Below, one piece after another: positions 15,936 to 25,700 of a stretch of 34,744 nt of DNA. The notes under the pieces are model-generated. The model worked only from the letters and a program-made list of their open reading frames with translations. It did not search any database and was not told where the DNA came from. Each line of letters opens with the position of its first letter. Position 1 is the first letter of the stretch. The DNA is from Akkermansiaceae bacterium (GTDB lineage: Bacteria > Verrucomicrobiota > Verrucomicrobiia > Verrucomicrobiales > Akkermansiaceae). The position numbers were made by a program, and so were the translations under genes. The DNA lies in the NCBI GenBank assembly GCA_903875675.1, contig CAIQXC010000600.1, positions 1 through 34,744 on the forward strand, given 5' to 3'.

Positions 15936-17318
15936 TTAGACGTGGATCGCGTGGCCCTCAGCCGCGAGTGCTGCTTCGTGGATGACTTCCGACATCGTCG
16001 GATGAGCGTGGATGGTGGCGTGAATTTCCTCGGCGGTGAGTTCCTGATCGAGGGCGAGCCCCATTTCGGCGATGAGCTCCGTGGCATTCTCGCCGATCAG
16101 GTGCGCGCCTAGCAATTCGCCATGTACCTTGCCGAACAATAGCTTGGCAAAACCCTCGGATTCACCGGAGGCGATCGCCTTGCCAATGGCTATGAACGGG
16201 ATTTTACCGACTTTATAGGCGATGCCAGCGGCCTTGAGTTCGCGCTCGGTTTTGCCGACCGAGGCCACCTGTGGGTGACAATACGTGCAGCCCGGGAAGT
16301 TCTTCACCTTGCGCGGAGTGTGACCGTGCAGATAGAGGCCCTCCACCGCCTGCACCGCCTCGAACGATGCGGTATGAGCCAACCACGGCGGGCCGGTGAT
16401 ATCGCCGGCGGCATAGACACCGGGCAGCGACGTTTCATAGCGGGCACCGATTTGGATATAGCCGCGTTCGGTGAGGGCCGGTTGCATGCCGCTGGGCAAT
16501 ACCGGTTGGATACCGATGGCAACGAGGCAGATATCAGCGCGAATGACGCCGTTTTCTTTGGGCCCCTCGACGGTGATTTCGACGTGGTCGCCGAGATCGG
16601 CGGCGGCAGTGATTTTGGTATTTGTGAGGCAGCGAATGCCCTGTTTGATCAGGGATTTCTCGAGGGTTTCGCCAACCTCGTCATCTTCCACCGGCAGGAT
16701 TCGCGGCAACATCTCCACCAGCGTCACTTTGGTCCCAAAAGCATTGTAAATATAGGCAAATTCAACACCGATGGCCCCAGCACCGATGATGACCAATTCC
16801 TTGGGCTGTGTGGCCAGCACCATCGCCTCCTTGGAACTGATCACCGATGTCCCATTGAAAGGCAACAACGGCAAGCCACGCGACTTGCAACCGGTGGCAA
16901 TGAGAATGTGCTGGGTCTCCAGAATCTGGGTGCTGCCATCCGCAGCCGCTACGCTGACTTTGCCAAGTCCTTCGATCGAGCCAGAACCCTTGATGTAATC
17001 GACCTTGTTCTTCTTCAGCAGAAACTCAATACCCCCTGCCAATCGCCCGGAAACCTTGCGCGAACGCCCAACCACTGCCGACCAATCGTAGGACAAACCA
17101 TCAATCTTCAAGCCGAATTCCGCAGCCTTGTGCCGCAGCGTGTGGTACAACTCCGCATTCTTCAACAGCGCCTTGGTCGGAATGCACCCCCAATTCAGGC
17201 AGGTTCCGCCTGCCCGGTCCGCCTCGACGCAGGCAACATTTTTCCCGAGTTGGGCGGCGCGGATGGCGGCGACGTAACCCGCCGGGCCACCGCCAATGAC
17301 AATGAGATCGTAAGCCAT
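15936..17318 (-). CDS. lpdA: Dihydrolipoamide dehydrogenase (E3)
   Basis: 460 residues, the usual length for the family. The FAD-binding start YDLIVIGGGPAGYVAA is followed by the redox-active disulphide motif GGTCLNWGCIPTK (C40, C45). A second Rossmann motif, VIIGAGAIGVEFAY, binds NAD. The FAD-contact ATG-type sequence is VYAAGDITGPPWLAHTA. The C-terminal catalytic pair is HPTMSE (H439, E444) contributed across the dimer. The enzyme reoxidises dihydrolipoyl groups of pyruvate or 2-oxoglutarate dehydrogenase or the glycine cleavage system with NAD+, in the cytoplasm. No E1 or E2 gene is in the window. It lies 78 bases downstream of tatA on the same strand. Confidence 0.95.
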   Translation of the reverse strand: MAYDLIVIGGGPAGYVAAIRAAQLGKNVACVEADRAGGTCLNWGCIPTKALLKNAELYHTLRHKAAEFGLKIDGLSYDWSAVVGRSRKVSGRLAGGIEFLLKKNKVDYIKGSGSIEGLGKVSVAAADGSTQILETQHILIATGCKSRGLPLLPFNGTSVISSKEAMVLATQPKELVIIGAGAIGVEFAYIYNAFGTKVTLVEMLPRILPVEDDEVGETLEKSLIKQGIRCLTNTKITAAADLGDHVEITVEGPKENGVIRADICLVAIGIQPVLPSGMQPALTERGYIQIGARYETSLPGVYAAGDITGPPWLAHTASFEAVQAVEGLYLHGHTPRKVKNFPGCTYCHPQVASVGKTERELKAAGIAYKVGKIPFIAIGKAIASGESEGFAKLLFGKVHGELLGAHLIGENATELIAEMGLALDQELTAEEIHATIHAHPTMSEVIHEAALAAEGHAIHV

Positions 17319-17396
17319 AGGTAATGCGTGATGAAGTGTGCCGCGACCTTGGCGCAGGACGCGGGGCTTGTCAAAGCAGGAAAACCGAGCCTAGGG

Positions 17397-17624
17397 TCAA
17401 GACTCGTGAGGTTCCTTGGCAGTGGGTTCCTTGGTTTTGACCTCAGTGGCGGCTGTGGTGATCTCGCGCTCGAAGTCTTCGCGGGCTTTTTTAAACTCGC
17501 CCATGCTCTTGCCAACACCGCGTGCCAGCTCGGGCAACTTCTTCGCACCAAACAGCAACATCACGATCAGCAAGATGACAATCCAATCCTGTGGCGAATT
17601 AATGAAGGCAATCTGGGGGTACAT
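17397..17624 (-). CDS. tatA: Sec-independent protein translocase TatA/E
   Basis: 75 residues. One N-terminal transmembrane helix (about 14-26, DWIVILLIVMLLFG) is followed by the TatA hinge and amphipathic helix FGAKKLPELARGVGKSMGEF, then a charged tail. TatA forms the pore-like part of the twin-arginine system in the cytoplasmic membrane; TatB and TatC are not in the window. The length and the FG-x-KKLPEL core fit TatA/E rather than TatB. It sits upstream of lpdA, possibly co-transcribed. At least three proteins of the nearby redox operon carry Tat signals, so they are likely substrates of this system. Confidence 0.93.
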   Translation of the reverse strand: MYPQIAFINSPQDWIVILLIVMLLFGAKKLPELARGVGKSMGEFKKAREDFEREITTAATEVKTKEPTAKEPHES

Positions 17625-17772
17625 GGGCCAAAGCTAGGGGGTGGCCACCAGACACGCAACCTGTAATCCTCAAATCCGGGAACTTTTTTATACTGCCGGG
17701 AATATACGGGCGCTGGGATGACCCCCGGCTGCGGCTAATCCGGTTGAATCAGGCGGTGCAGGAATGAAGCAG

Positions 17773-17807
17773 GCAGAGGCACCGGGCAGGCTGCCCAGTG
17801 CCTCTGC
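17773..17807. terminator. Strong hairpin downstream of the autotransporter-repeat gene (distal)
   Basis: Ten-bp arms GCAGAGGCAC (17773-17782) and GTGCCTCTGC (17798-17807) extend, after one mismatch, into GGGCA (17784-17788) and TGCCC (17792-17796) with a GGC loop. It lies about 75 bases beyond the minus-strand stop at 17881 and also upstream of tatA. No T-run follows. Confidence 0.6.
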
Positions 17808-17840
17808 TCAAACAACCAACGTGCTAAGGAAACCCTCAAG

Positions 17841-17874
17841 GGCCGCAGCGGCCGGAGATCCGGGCGCTGCGGCC
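17841..17874. terminator. Strong hairpin immediately after the autotransporter-repeat gene
   Basis: Perfect 10-bp arms GGCCGCAGCG (17841-17850) and CGCTGCGGCC (17865-17874), with an inner CCGG/CCGG pairing (17852-17855, 17860-17863). It starts 7 bases after the minus-strand stop codon at 17881. The stem is GC-rich without a T-run. With the second hairpin at 17773-17807 it probably ends transcription or protects the mRNA 3' end. Confidence 0.6.
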
Positions 17875-17880
17875 ATGGGA

Positions 17881-20800
17881 TCATTCGGCAGCCACAACCC
17901 GCACAAACTTGCGTGGGCTGTCGAGCGGGATGAGGGCTTGCTTGCGCACATAGTCTGGCAGGTCTTGGACGGCATTGTCCGAGAGGGTTGCCGTGCTGGC
18001 GGACCACGAGCCTTCCATCAGAGTCGCACTTTCTTCCAGCGCATAAACGCCAGTGCCGGTGGCACGCTGATTCCAGCTCAGGATCAGGCCCGAGGGCGTT
18101 TTTTCCATCTGAGTGAGCGAGCCATTGTTCGCGATGGGCGAGGTGCCAAACAGGAACTCCTGAAGGTTGGTGAATCCATCGCCATCCGGGTCGGCATTGC
18201 GGCCACGCTGGTTGACATCGGTGATTTGAGCGGACCACACATCGTAGGGATCGGCCACCGGGCTCGCAGTAACGGTGAGGATGCCGGATCCGGAGAAGCG
18301 GCTGTCGTCCTGATAGGTGGCCGACGAGCTGGTGCTGCCGTAGGTGCCGGCGACTTGTTGGGTGGAGCCGAAAAACAGGGCACCGACGGATTCGTTGGCC
18401 GCATCCACAATCCCGAGTTTGCCGCCGTTGATCACCAGTTTGTTCGTATCAACGATGGAATCCCCGCTCACGATGAGTTCACCTTCGAGGATGGTGGTTT
18501 CTCCGGTGTAGGTATTGGCACCTGAGAGCAACATGGTTCCCGGACCGGTCTTGATGAGCGGCGAGGCATGGGTGGCGATGTCGCGCAGGATCGAGGAGAC
18601 CGTGAGGTCGGTGGCGCTGCTGGACGTGACATCGGCTACTTGGAACACGGTTCCCGGCTGACCATTGGAACCCAACGACGCATTGGCATACGGCCCGGCG
18701 ACGGGGGTGTGGATCTCCGCCGGCACGGTGCTGGAACCGCCGACCACCAGCGTTCCGACAAGCGCCAAATCGGTGCCGAAGTTGGCAGCGTTGCCACCGT
18801 TGGTGATTTCAATTTTACCGCCGTCGAGGGTGATATTGGTCACGAACGCCGTGGTGTTGCTGCCGCCCGAAAGCGTCGAATTCTCAGTGATCCGAACCGA
18901 CAACCCGTACTGGGGAAGGATGCCCGATTGGCCGAGCGGCGCGATGCCGTCGAGCGCCAAGGTGGCACCGTTGTTGACGGTAATGACGTTGGAGGGAGTC
19001 ATTAAACCGCCTGCACAATGTCCGCCGGCAGAGGTTCCTTCGCCGGCTCCCACAGCATTACCGCCCTCGAGAGCGAGGTAACCAAACCATTCGTGGTCAA
19101 CCACACCGACGGTGGTACCGCCGGACCAGGAGTTGTTGTTGCTGTTGATGCGCACGGCATTGACGCCATCGACGACGACATGGCCCTCACCGGAGATTTC
19201 CCGGTCAAAGCTGAGATCGCCGTTGATCTGGTGAAAATACAGGGTACCTGCGCTGTTGACGAGGACGTTGGAGCCGAAGCCATTATCGCCACTGGCGAAG
19301 GTGAGCTGGAGCGTGCCCTCGTTGATGGTGGTGAGGCCGTTGTAGCCGTAGCCCTGAACAGGCGTGTTGATGAATTCCTGGGTGCCAAGGCCGTTCTTGA
19401 TGAGGGACAGCGAGGCTCCGTCGTTATTGCGGATGATGCCGAAGAAGCTGTGGAAACTGCCGGTATCCGTGTTGATCGCCAATGAGCAGACCCCCGGATT
19501 GGTCGTGTAGCCTGGTGCCGTCGTCTCGTCATTCTGAACAATCGCTATGCGGTTGCCCGACGTGCTTTCCAGACCCCCTACCGCCTGATGAGTGCCTCGG
19601 AGGTTGACCTTGCCATTGACCGCTCCGGGGCCGGTATGGAACTTGATCAGCGATGTGGGAGCGAATTGGTTGTCAAAGTCCATGTTCGCCCAAATGTCAA
19701 AGGTGACGTTGCCCATCGTCAGGTCACTGGGCATCGAAATGCCGCTTGGGTTGGCCAGCTCAATGGTGCCTTGGTTGACGGTGATGCCTTGGGAGAAGGT
19801 GTTCGTGCCGGAGAACTCCAGCGTGTTATTGCCTTCTTTGACGAGTTTGACACCGCCGCTGAGGGCATCAGAGATGATGGCATCGCCATCGGTGGTGTCC
19901 AAGCCGAGGATGGCGGATGGATCGAAGCCGCCGGTGTTAAGCGCGACCACATCGGAACTGGTGAAATCACCGGGACCACCCATCTGGAGGGTTAGATCGC
20001 TGAACACAAGGATGTTAGAAGCGCTCCAGGATGCGGTGTTGCCATTGTAGAGGGACAGCCGCTTGCCCAATTTGAGTTCACCTGCGTTCACGGTAGTCGT
20101 GCCGGTGTAGGTGTTGGTTCCTTCCAGTGTCAGCGAGCCGCTGCCATTCTTGACCAGACTGCCGCGTGCCGAAGCGGATGCGTTGGCGATGGCCCCGGCA
20201 AAGGTGCCCGACGTTGAGTCGCCCACGCTCAGGCTGGTGGCGCTGCTGCCGCCTGTCACAGTGCCCAACAAGATGGTTCCGCCGGTACCCGAGATGCTGT
20301 TGACCCCAGGGCTGGCGGACATGAAGTTAGCCGTGCCTCCGGTGAGTGCCAACGCGGAGCTGCCCAAAGCGCCATCGCTGGCGAGGGTGAGCGTGCCGCT
20401 GTTGACCGTCGAACTTCCGGTGAGGAGGTTATCGACGCCGAGGGACAAGTTGCCGGTACCCGACACCGTGAGACCGGCGGCTTGCAGGGAGTTACCGAAA
20501 GCGACCGTGCCAGAACCGGTTAGCGTTACTTCGTTAGTGACTGTGAGCAATTGGCCGTTGAACGCATAGAAATGCGGGCTGTTGTTGGCGAAGGTCAAGC
20601 TGGCTGCGGTGATCGCGGCCGGAATGCTGATATTGGTGTTGACGCCGGTGTTGTCAAACGTCAGCGGCGCGATGCTGGTAAACGTCGAGCTCACACCCGC
20701 ATCCTTCCAATTGTTATCCGCATTGGTGGTCCAGTTGGCAAAGCCGCCGGAGCCGCTCAAGCCCGACCATGTGAGGGGGTTGGCCAGCGGCACGGCGCTA

Positions 20801-22476
20801 CCGAGGGCGATGAGTTCACGAAATCCGACATAGCCGTTTTCCTGGTTGTTGAAGACGTACTGGACGGCCCCCACGTTCGAGGCGAGAACGCCCGACGATG
20901 CGGCGAGGCGGCTATGGGTCGAGTTGATGGACGCCATGGTCGGATTGTAGATGTAATCCAACAGGATGAAGTTGGTTGGATCCGTCACTGTGGAATAATA
21001 GACCGCGTAGTTCTGGTCATCGCGGCCGCTGTCGCCCCAAGCACAGTAGCTATCGAGCGAGGTGAGGTTGTAGCCCTTGGTGTTAGTCAATGTGTCCAAG
21101 GGGAAAATGACGGAAGTGTTGTTGAGGGGCGCGACACTTTGCAATTGGGTGCCGGCGGAACCGAGGGACCCGTCGGTCAGCACCGTCCAATCGGAATTGG
21201 TGACATCGCCATTGCCATGGTTGGCGTCAGCGGCAACCGTAGGAGTTTTAGGCAGGGTATTGCTCAGCAGGTTGGTGCCGGTGGGCAGCGTCCAAAGGTT
21301 GGTGCTGTTGGCCTCGGTCAGAATGTGAGTGGCCAGTGGCGTATCACGCAGGATGAACTCGCGGAAACCGGTGTAGCCGTTTTCCTGGTCGTGGAACGTC
21401 ACTTGGATGGCGGCCACTCCCAAGGCCATCGGGCCACCATTGCCGGTCACCCGGGTGCGGGTGGACTTTCGGTTGTTAGGGCCATTGTATTCGGTGTGGT
21501 TGTACACCTCGGTGATCGCTAGGAACGTCGTTGGATCCGCCACCGTTGAATACGAGAGGGTATAGGTCTGGTCGTCGCGGCCATTGTTGCCCCATGCGCC
21601 GTAGGACTCGAAGGAGGTGATGTCATAGCCGCCGGGCTTGGCGGTTAGATCCAACGGATAGGTCACGGTCTGGCCATTGCCAGGAGTGCAGCTTGAGGCC
21701 GGTGTGGTGTAATCACCGAGGCTGCCATCGGTCAAGGTCGCCCAAGTGCCCGTCGAACCTTCTTGGATGGTCGGCGATGGGTCAGTCGGGGTGATACCGG
21801 CGAGGAGATTGGGTCCGACGAGGGCGGGCCAAGTGTTATCATCGCGGGACTGGTTATCGACGCAGACGACGGTAGGCGTGTCTTGGAGGACCAACTCGCG
21901 GTAGCCGACGTAGCCGTTTTCCTGGCGGTCGAAAATGAGCCTGATGGCAGCCACTCCACTGGCTAGAACGCCGGAGTTATCCGTGAGCCGGACGTGGGTG
22001 GAGCGGTCGTTGCCGGTGTGCCAACCGACGGTGGAGAGGTTGATAAAGGTGCCGGGATTGGCCACCGTGGAATACTGGATCATGTAATTCTGATCATCGC
22101 GGCCGCTATTGCCCCACGTGCTGTAAGAATCGAAGGAAGTGATGTTGTAGCCCTCAGGCTTGGCGGCGAGATCCAGCGGGAAGATGACCGACTCGCCATT
22201 GTTTGGCGTGCAACTGGTGGCGGGTGAACCGCCGGTATCACCGAGGGTGCCATCAATGACCGTGTTCCAAGTATTCGACGACCCTTCGTGGGTATTCGGG
22301 CTGGTTAAGGGCGTCCGGCCAGTGAGCAGGTTGGTGCCAGAGGGCAGTGTCCATTCGCCGGAGCCGTTGGACTCATTGGTGGAGACAACCGTACCGAATG
22401 CCGTGGCACAGGCGAGAAGAGGGGCAATGCAGACGACGAACGTCTGGGGAAGGTGGCGGAGATAGCGAGGTTTCAT
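17881..22476 (-). CDS. Secreted autotransporter-associated beta-strand repeat protein with triple N-terminal domain
   Basis: 1531 residues. ATG 22476 opens a signal peptide (LPQTFVVCIAPLLACATAFG); an in-frame ATG at 22551 lies upstream but adds only a charged leader. Residues 29-201, 202-381 and 382-560 are three copies of a domain sharing SY-x2-WG-x2-GRDDQ-x-Y ... YSTV-x2-P-x2-F and a closing QENGY-x-G-x-RE, which resembles discoidin-like carbohydrate-binding folds (tentative). From about 565 on come beta-helix repeats with the autotransporter-associated signature: LVKNGSGSLTLEGTNTYTGT, LVKEGNNTLEFSGTNTFSQG, LIKTGPGTMLLSGANTYTGE. The end has a DPDGDGFTNLQEF calcium-type stretch and the shared C-terminal module. 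No autotransporter barrel is present, so the secretion route differs from classic type V. Likely surface or extracellular; substrate unknown. Confidence 0.88.
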   Translation of the reverse strand: MKPRYLRHLPQTFVVCIAPLLACATAFGTVVSTNESNGSGEWTLPSGTNLLTGRTPLTSPNTHEGSSNTWNTVIDGTLGDTGGSPATSCTPNNGESVIFPLDLAAKPEGYNITSFDSYSTWGNSGRDDQNYMIQYSTVANPGTFINLSTVGWHTGNDRSTHVRLTDNSGVLASGVAAIRLIFDRQENGYVGYRELVLQDTPTVVCVDNQSRDDNTWPALVGPNLLAGITPTDPSPTIQEGSTGTWATLTDGSLGDYTTPASSCTPGNGQTVTYPLDLTAKPGGYDITSFESYGAWGNNGRDDQTYTLSYSTVADPTTFLAITEVYNHTEYNGPNNRKSTRTRVTGNGGPMALGVAAIQVTFHDQENGYTGFREFILRDTPLATHILTEANSTNLWTLPTGTNLLSNTLPKTPTVAADANHGNGDVTNSDWTVLTDGSLGSAGTQLQSVAPLNNTSVIFPLDTLTNTKGYNLTSLDSYCAWGDSGRDDQNYAVYYSTVTDPTNFILLDYIYNPTMASINSTHSRLAASSGVLASNVGAVQYVFNNQENGYVGFRELIALGSAVPLANPLTWSGLSGSGGFANWTTNADNNWKDAGVSSTFTSIAPLTFDNTGVNTNISIPAAITAASLTFANNSPHFYAFNGQLLTVTNEVTLTGSGTVAFGNSLQAAGLTVSGTGNLSLGVDNLLTGSSTVNSGTLTLASDGALGSSALALTGGTANFMSASPGVNSISGTGGTILLGTVTGGSSATSLSVGDSTSGTFAGAIANASASARGSLVKNGSGSLTLEGTNTYTGTTTVNAGELKLGKRLSLYNGNTASWSASNILVFSDLTLQMGGPGDFTSSDVVALNTGGFDPSAILGLDTTDGDAIISDALSGGVKLVKEGNNTLEFSGTNTFSQGITVNQGTIELANPSGISMPSDLTMGNVTFDIWANMDFDNQFAPTSLIKFHTGPGAVNGKVNLRGTHQAVGGLESTSGNRIAIVQNDETTAPGYTTNPGVCSLAINTDTGSFHSFFGIIRNNDGASLSLIKNGLGTQEFINTPVQGYGYNGLTTINEGTLQLTFASGDNGFGSNVLVNSAGTLYFHQINGDLSFDREISGEGHVVVDGVNAVRINSNNNSWSGGTTVGVVDHEWFGYLALEGGNAVGAGEGTSAGGHCAGGLMTPSNVITVNNGATLALDGIAPLGQSGILPQYGLSVRITENSTLSGGSNTTAFVTNITLDGGKIEITNGGNAANFGTDLALVGTLVVGGSSTVPAEIHTPVAGPYANASLGSNGQPGTVFQVADVTSSSATDLTVSSILRDIATHASPLIKTGPGTMLLSGANTYTGETTILEGELIVSGDSIVDTNKLVINGGKLGIVDAANESVGALFFGSTQQVAGTYGSTSSSATYQDDSRFSGSGILTVTASPVADPYDVWSAQITDVNQRGRNADPDGDGFTNLQEFLFGTSPIANNGSLTQMEKTPSGLILSWNQRATGTGVYALEESATLMEGSWSASTATLSDNAVQDLPDYVRKQALIPLDSPRKFVRVVAAE

Positions 22477-22750
22477 AGGCGGATTCGGGGATTTCGTTAT
22501 ATCAATTTTTGTTCTCCGCAGTTTCCACGATGGACGCCGCTGAGGAATCAAAACGCCTAGTCGAGAAAGCTAATTTCGTAAACCTCCCTATTTATGGAGT
22601 ATTGCGAAACTCATTGAAAATAAAACAATTACAGCGAATAAGAGGTCGGGAATTACAAAAAATTAATCCTCCATAAACTAGGAGGTGGTAGCCTCGGTCA
22701 AACGGGTGTTCACTAGCCCGGACAAGCTGACGTTTCACGCCCTATCGCCC
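22477..22750. promoter_or_regulatory. AT-rich divergent promoter region with paired inverted CCTCC...GGAG sites
   Basis: 274 bases separate the start of the minus-strand autotransporter-repeat gene from the plus-strand rhamnosidase gene; 22560-22680 is distinctly A+T-rich. A site CCTCCCTATTTATGGAG (22583-22599) recurs as a near-identical reverse-complement copy at 22668-22685 (CCTCCATAAACTAGGAGG), which is itself an imperfect palindrome. A possible plus-strand promoter is TTGAAA (22614-22619) and AATAAG (22636-22641) with a 16-base spacer; this is weak. The paired sites look like an operator controlling both genes, or an RNA stem that hides the GGAGG at 22681-22685. Confidence 0.5.
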
Positions 22751-25700
22751 ATGAATTCGACCCGCAACCTGGGAATTTTCCGCGCCCTCCTACTGGCCAT
22801 CGTGCTTGGCCAGCCGGTGCAGGCGGCGTTGGAAGCGACGACGCTGCGCTGCGAATATCTAACCAATCCAACAGGCCTCGATGAAACCCAGCCGCGTTTG
22901 TCATGGGTGGTTGAATCGCTCGACCGCGGCGAGACGCAAAGCGCGTGGCAGGTGGTGGTTGCCTCTAGCCGGGAGCATCTAGCGGCCGACCAAGGAGACC
23001 TGTGGGACAGCGGCAAAGTTATTGGCAATGCCACCAGCCAGATTGCCTATGCGGGGGTTCCGCTGGTATCCCGAGCGACGTGCTTTTGGAAAGTCCGCTG
23101 CTGGAACAAGGACGACCAGCCCTCGCCCTGGAGCCGCCCGGCAAGTTGGTCGATCGGCCTGATCAACGCTGCGGATTGGAGTGCCAAATGGCTCGACGGG
23201 GCGACTTTCGGCGCGGCGGACGGCACTCCGCCGGTCATCGTCGCGGCTTATTATGAGGCGGTGTCGGGTGCCGGTTCGCTCAACGTCACCGCACAACTGG
23301 TGACGCTGGCCCAGGCGGGCAATTACGCGTTGGCGGTAACCAATGCGACCTTCGGCAGTGATCCGGCGTATGGCACAGTGAAGCAATTGCGGGTGCAGTA
23401 CCAGAGCGGAGGGCTGAGTGCGACGAAGACATTTCCCGAAAACTCCAGCATCGTATTTCCAGGCGATCTTCCGGCTCTAACCAAACCGGTGATCCAAAGC
23501 GCCCGCTACGAATCGGTGAGCGGCAGCGGCTTCCGCGACGTCACCGCCCAGATCGTCTCGGCGGCCCAGGCCGGTTCGTTTTCCAGCGTCGTCAACAACA
23601 CAAATTTCGGCCCGGACCCCGCGCTCAACCAGATCAAACGCCTGCGGATCAATTACACGCTCAACGGTGCCGCCGGTGTGTCTATCACCGCGGAAAACAT
23701 GACCTTCAACTATCCGGCCGACCTGCCGCCGCCAGTCACCGTCGTTTTCACCAACGCCCGCTACGAGGCCAACGACGGCTTTGGCACGCTGGACGTCACC
23801 ACGGATCTAGCAAACCGGGCTCTGGCCGGCAGCTTCACCCTCACCGTGAACAACACCAATTTCGGCGGCGACCCCGCAACTAACCATGCCAAGCGGCTGC
23901 GGATGGAATACACCTACAATGGCCGCTCGCTGGTGAAATATGTGGCAGAAAACACCTTGCTGAATTTCCCGGCGGATCTGGCCAAGCCGAGCACGCTGCC
24001 ATACCTGCGCAAGTCGTTCACGCTGGCCAAGCCGATCCGACAAGCGACCGTGTATGCCACCGCCTTGGGCCTCTACGAACTGCATTTGAATGGCAGCCGC
24101 GTCGGTGACCATATCCTCGCTCCGGATTGGACTGACTATTCGAAGCGGCTGCGCTATCAGGCGTATGATGTGACATCGCAGCTAAGTGTGGGTGAAAATG
24201 TGTTAGGCGCACAGGTGGCTAGCGGCTGGTACAGCGGTCATATCGGCAACGGCGGCTATCAATTCTGGGGCAGCACACCGGCCTGTCTGGTGCAATTGGA
24301 GGTTTCCTACACGGATGGCACCAGCGAGCGCATCGTTTCCGACGGCTCATGGAAAATGCAGGTCAGCCCGACCGTTGCGAGCGACTTCATGCTGGGTGAG
24401 GACTACGATGCCAGCCGCGAATTGGCGGGCTGGGCGTCGGCGGGTTACGACGATTCGGGCTGGGGCCAGGTATTGCTGCGAGGCGAGCCAGCGCATGTTC
24501 TCAACGGGCAGGTGATGGAGCCGGTGCGTGAGTTGCTGGAGATATCTCCCAAATCATTGGCTCAATCAGCACCCGGCAAATGGACCTACGACATCGGCCA
24601 AAACATGGTAGGCGTCGTGCGCTTGAAAATCACCGCCGCCACCGGCACCCGCCTGACGCTGCGCCACGCCGAAATGCTCAACCCCGACGGCTCGGTTTAC
24701 ACCGCCAACCTGCGCGGCGCACCATCCATCGATACCTATATCTGCAAAGGCGGCGGCGAGGAAATCTGGCAACCCAAGTTTACCTTCCACGGGTTCCGTT
24801 ATGTGGAGCTTTCTGGCGTGGCCAGCACCCCTCCGCTCGACGCAATCACCGGCATCGTGCTCGGCTCGGACAACTCCCATACCGGCGATTTTTCTTGCTC
24901 TAACGGCTTCATCAACCAACTCCACTCCAACATTCAGTGGGGCCAACGCGGCAACTACCTGAGCGTGCCCACCGATTGCCCGCAGCGCGACGAGCGCCTC
25001 GGCTGGATGGGCGACGCCGAGGTGTTTGTCCGAACCGCCACCTACAACGCCGATATCGCAGCCTTTTTCTCCAAGTGGCTCACCGATGTCACCGACGCCC
25101 AGCTCTCCGACGGCAGATTCACCGACGTCTCCCCCAATGCCGGCACATCCAGCGGAACCCCGGCCTGGGGCGACGCCGGGGTCATTTGCCCGTGGACAAT
25201 CTATCAGGCATACGGCGACCTGCGCCTGCTCGCCAAAAACTTTCCGGCCATGGTCCAGTGGATCGAGTGGTGCAAATCCCAAAGCTCCAACTCGATCCGC
25301 AGCGGCTCGCGCGGCAATGACTACGGCGACTGGCTCTCGATCAACGCTGATACGAACAAGGAACTCATCGGCACCGCCTACTATGCCTACTCCACCGGAT
25401 TGGTGGCGCAGGCGGCGGCCGCGCTGGGCAAGACCGCCGATGCTGCCACCTATGCCGCCCTGTTCCAAACCATCAAGACCGCGTTCATCAACAAGTACGT
25501 CAACCCGACCAGCGCTGCCATCACCGGCAGCACCCAGTGCGCCTATGCCATGGCCCTCAAGTTCGACCTGCTGCCCGAGGCCTTGCGCCCAGTCGCCGCC
25601 CAGTTGTTGGAGAATGATATCATTGCCAAGGGCGACCATCTATCCACCGGTTTTGTCGGCGTGAGTTATCTGCTTCCCGCACTCACCGCCGCAGGCAAGA

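Noticed and set aside
16275-17324. Plus-strand open frame (349 codons) opposite lpdA
   Set aside because: lpdA has all catalytic and cofactor motifs; the opposite frame has none.
20551-21522. Plus-strand open frame (323 codons) inside the autotransporter-repeat gene
   Set aside because: Mirror frame of repeated coding sequence; no signal, domain or ribosome site, whereas the minus strand has a continuous 1531-residue repeat protein.
24566-25639. Minus-strand open frame (357 codons) opposite the rhamnosidase catalytic domain
   Set aside because: Lies across conserved GH78 motifs on the other strand; low-complexity translation without recognisable family.
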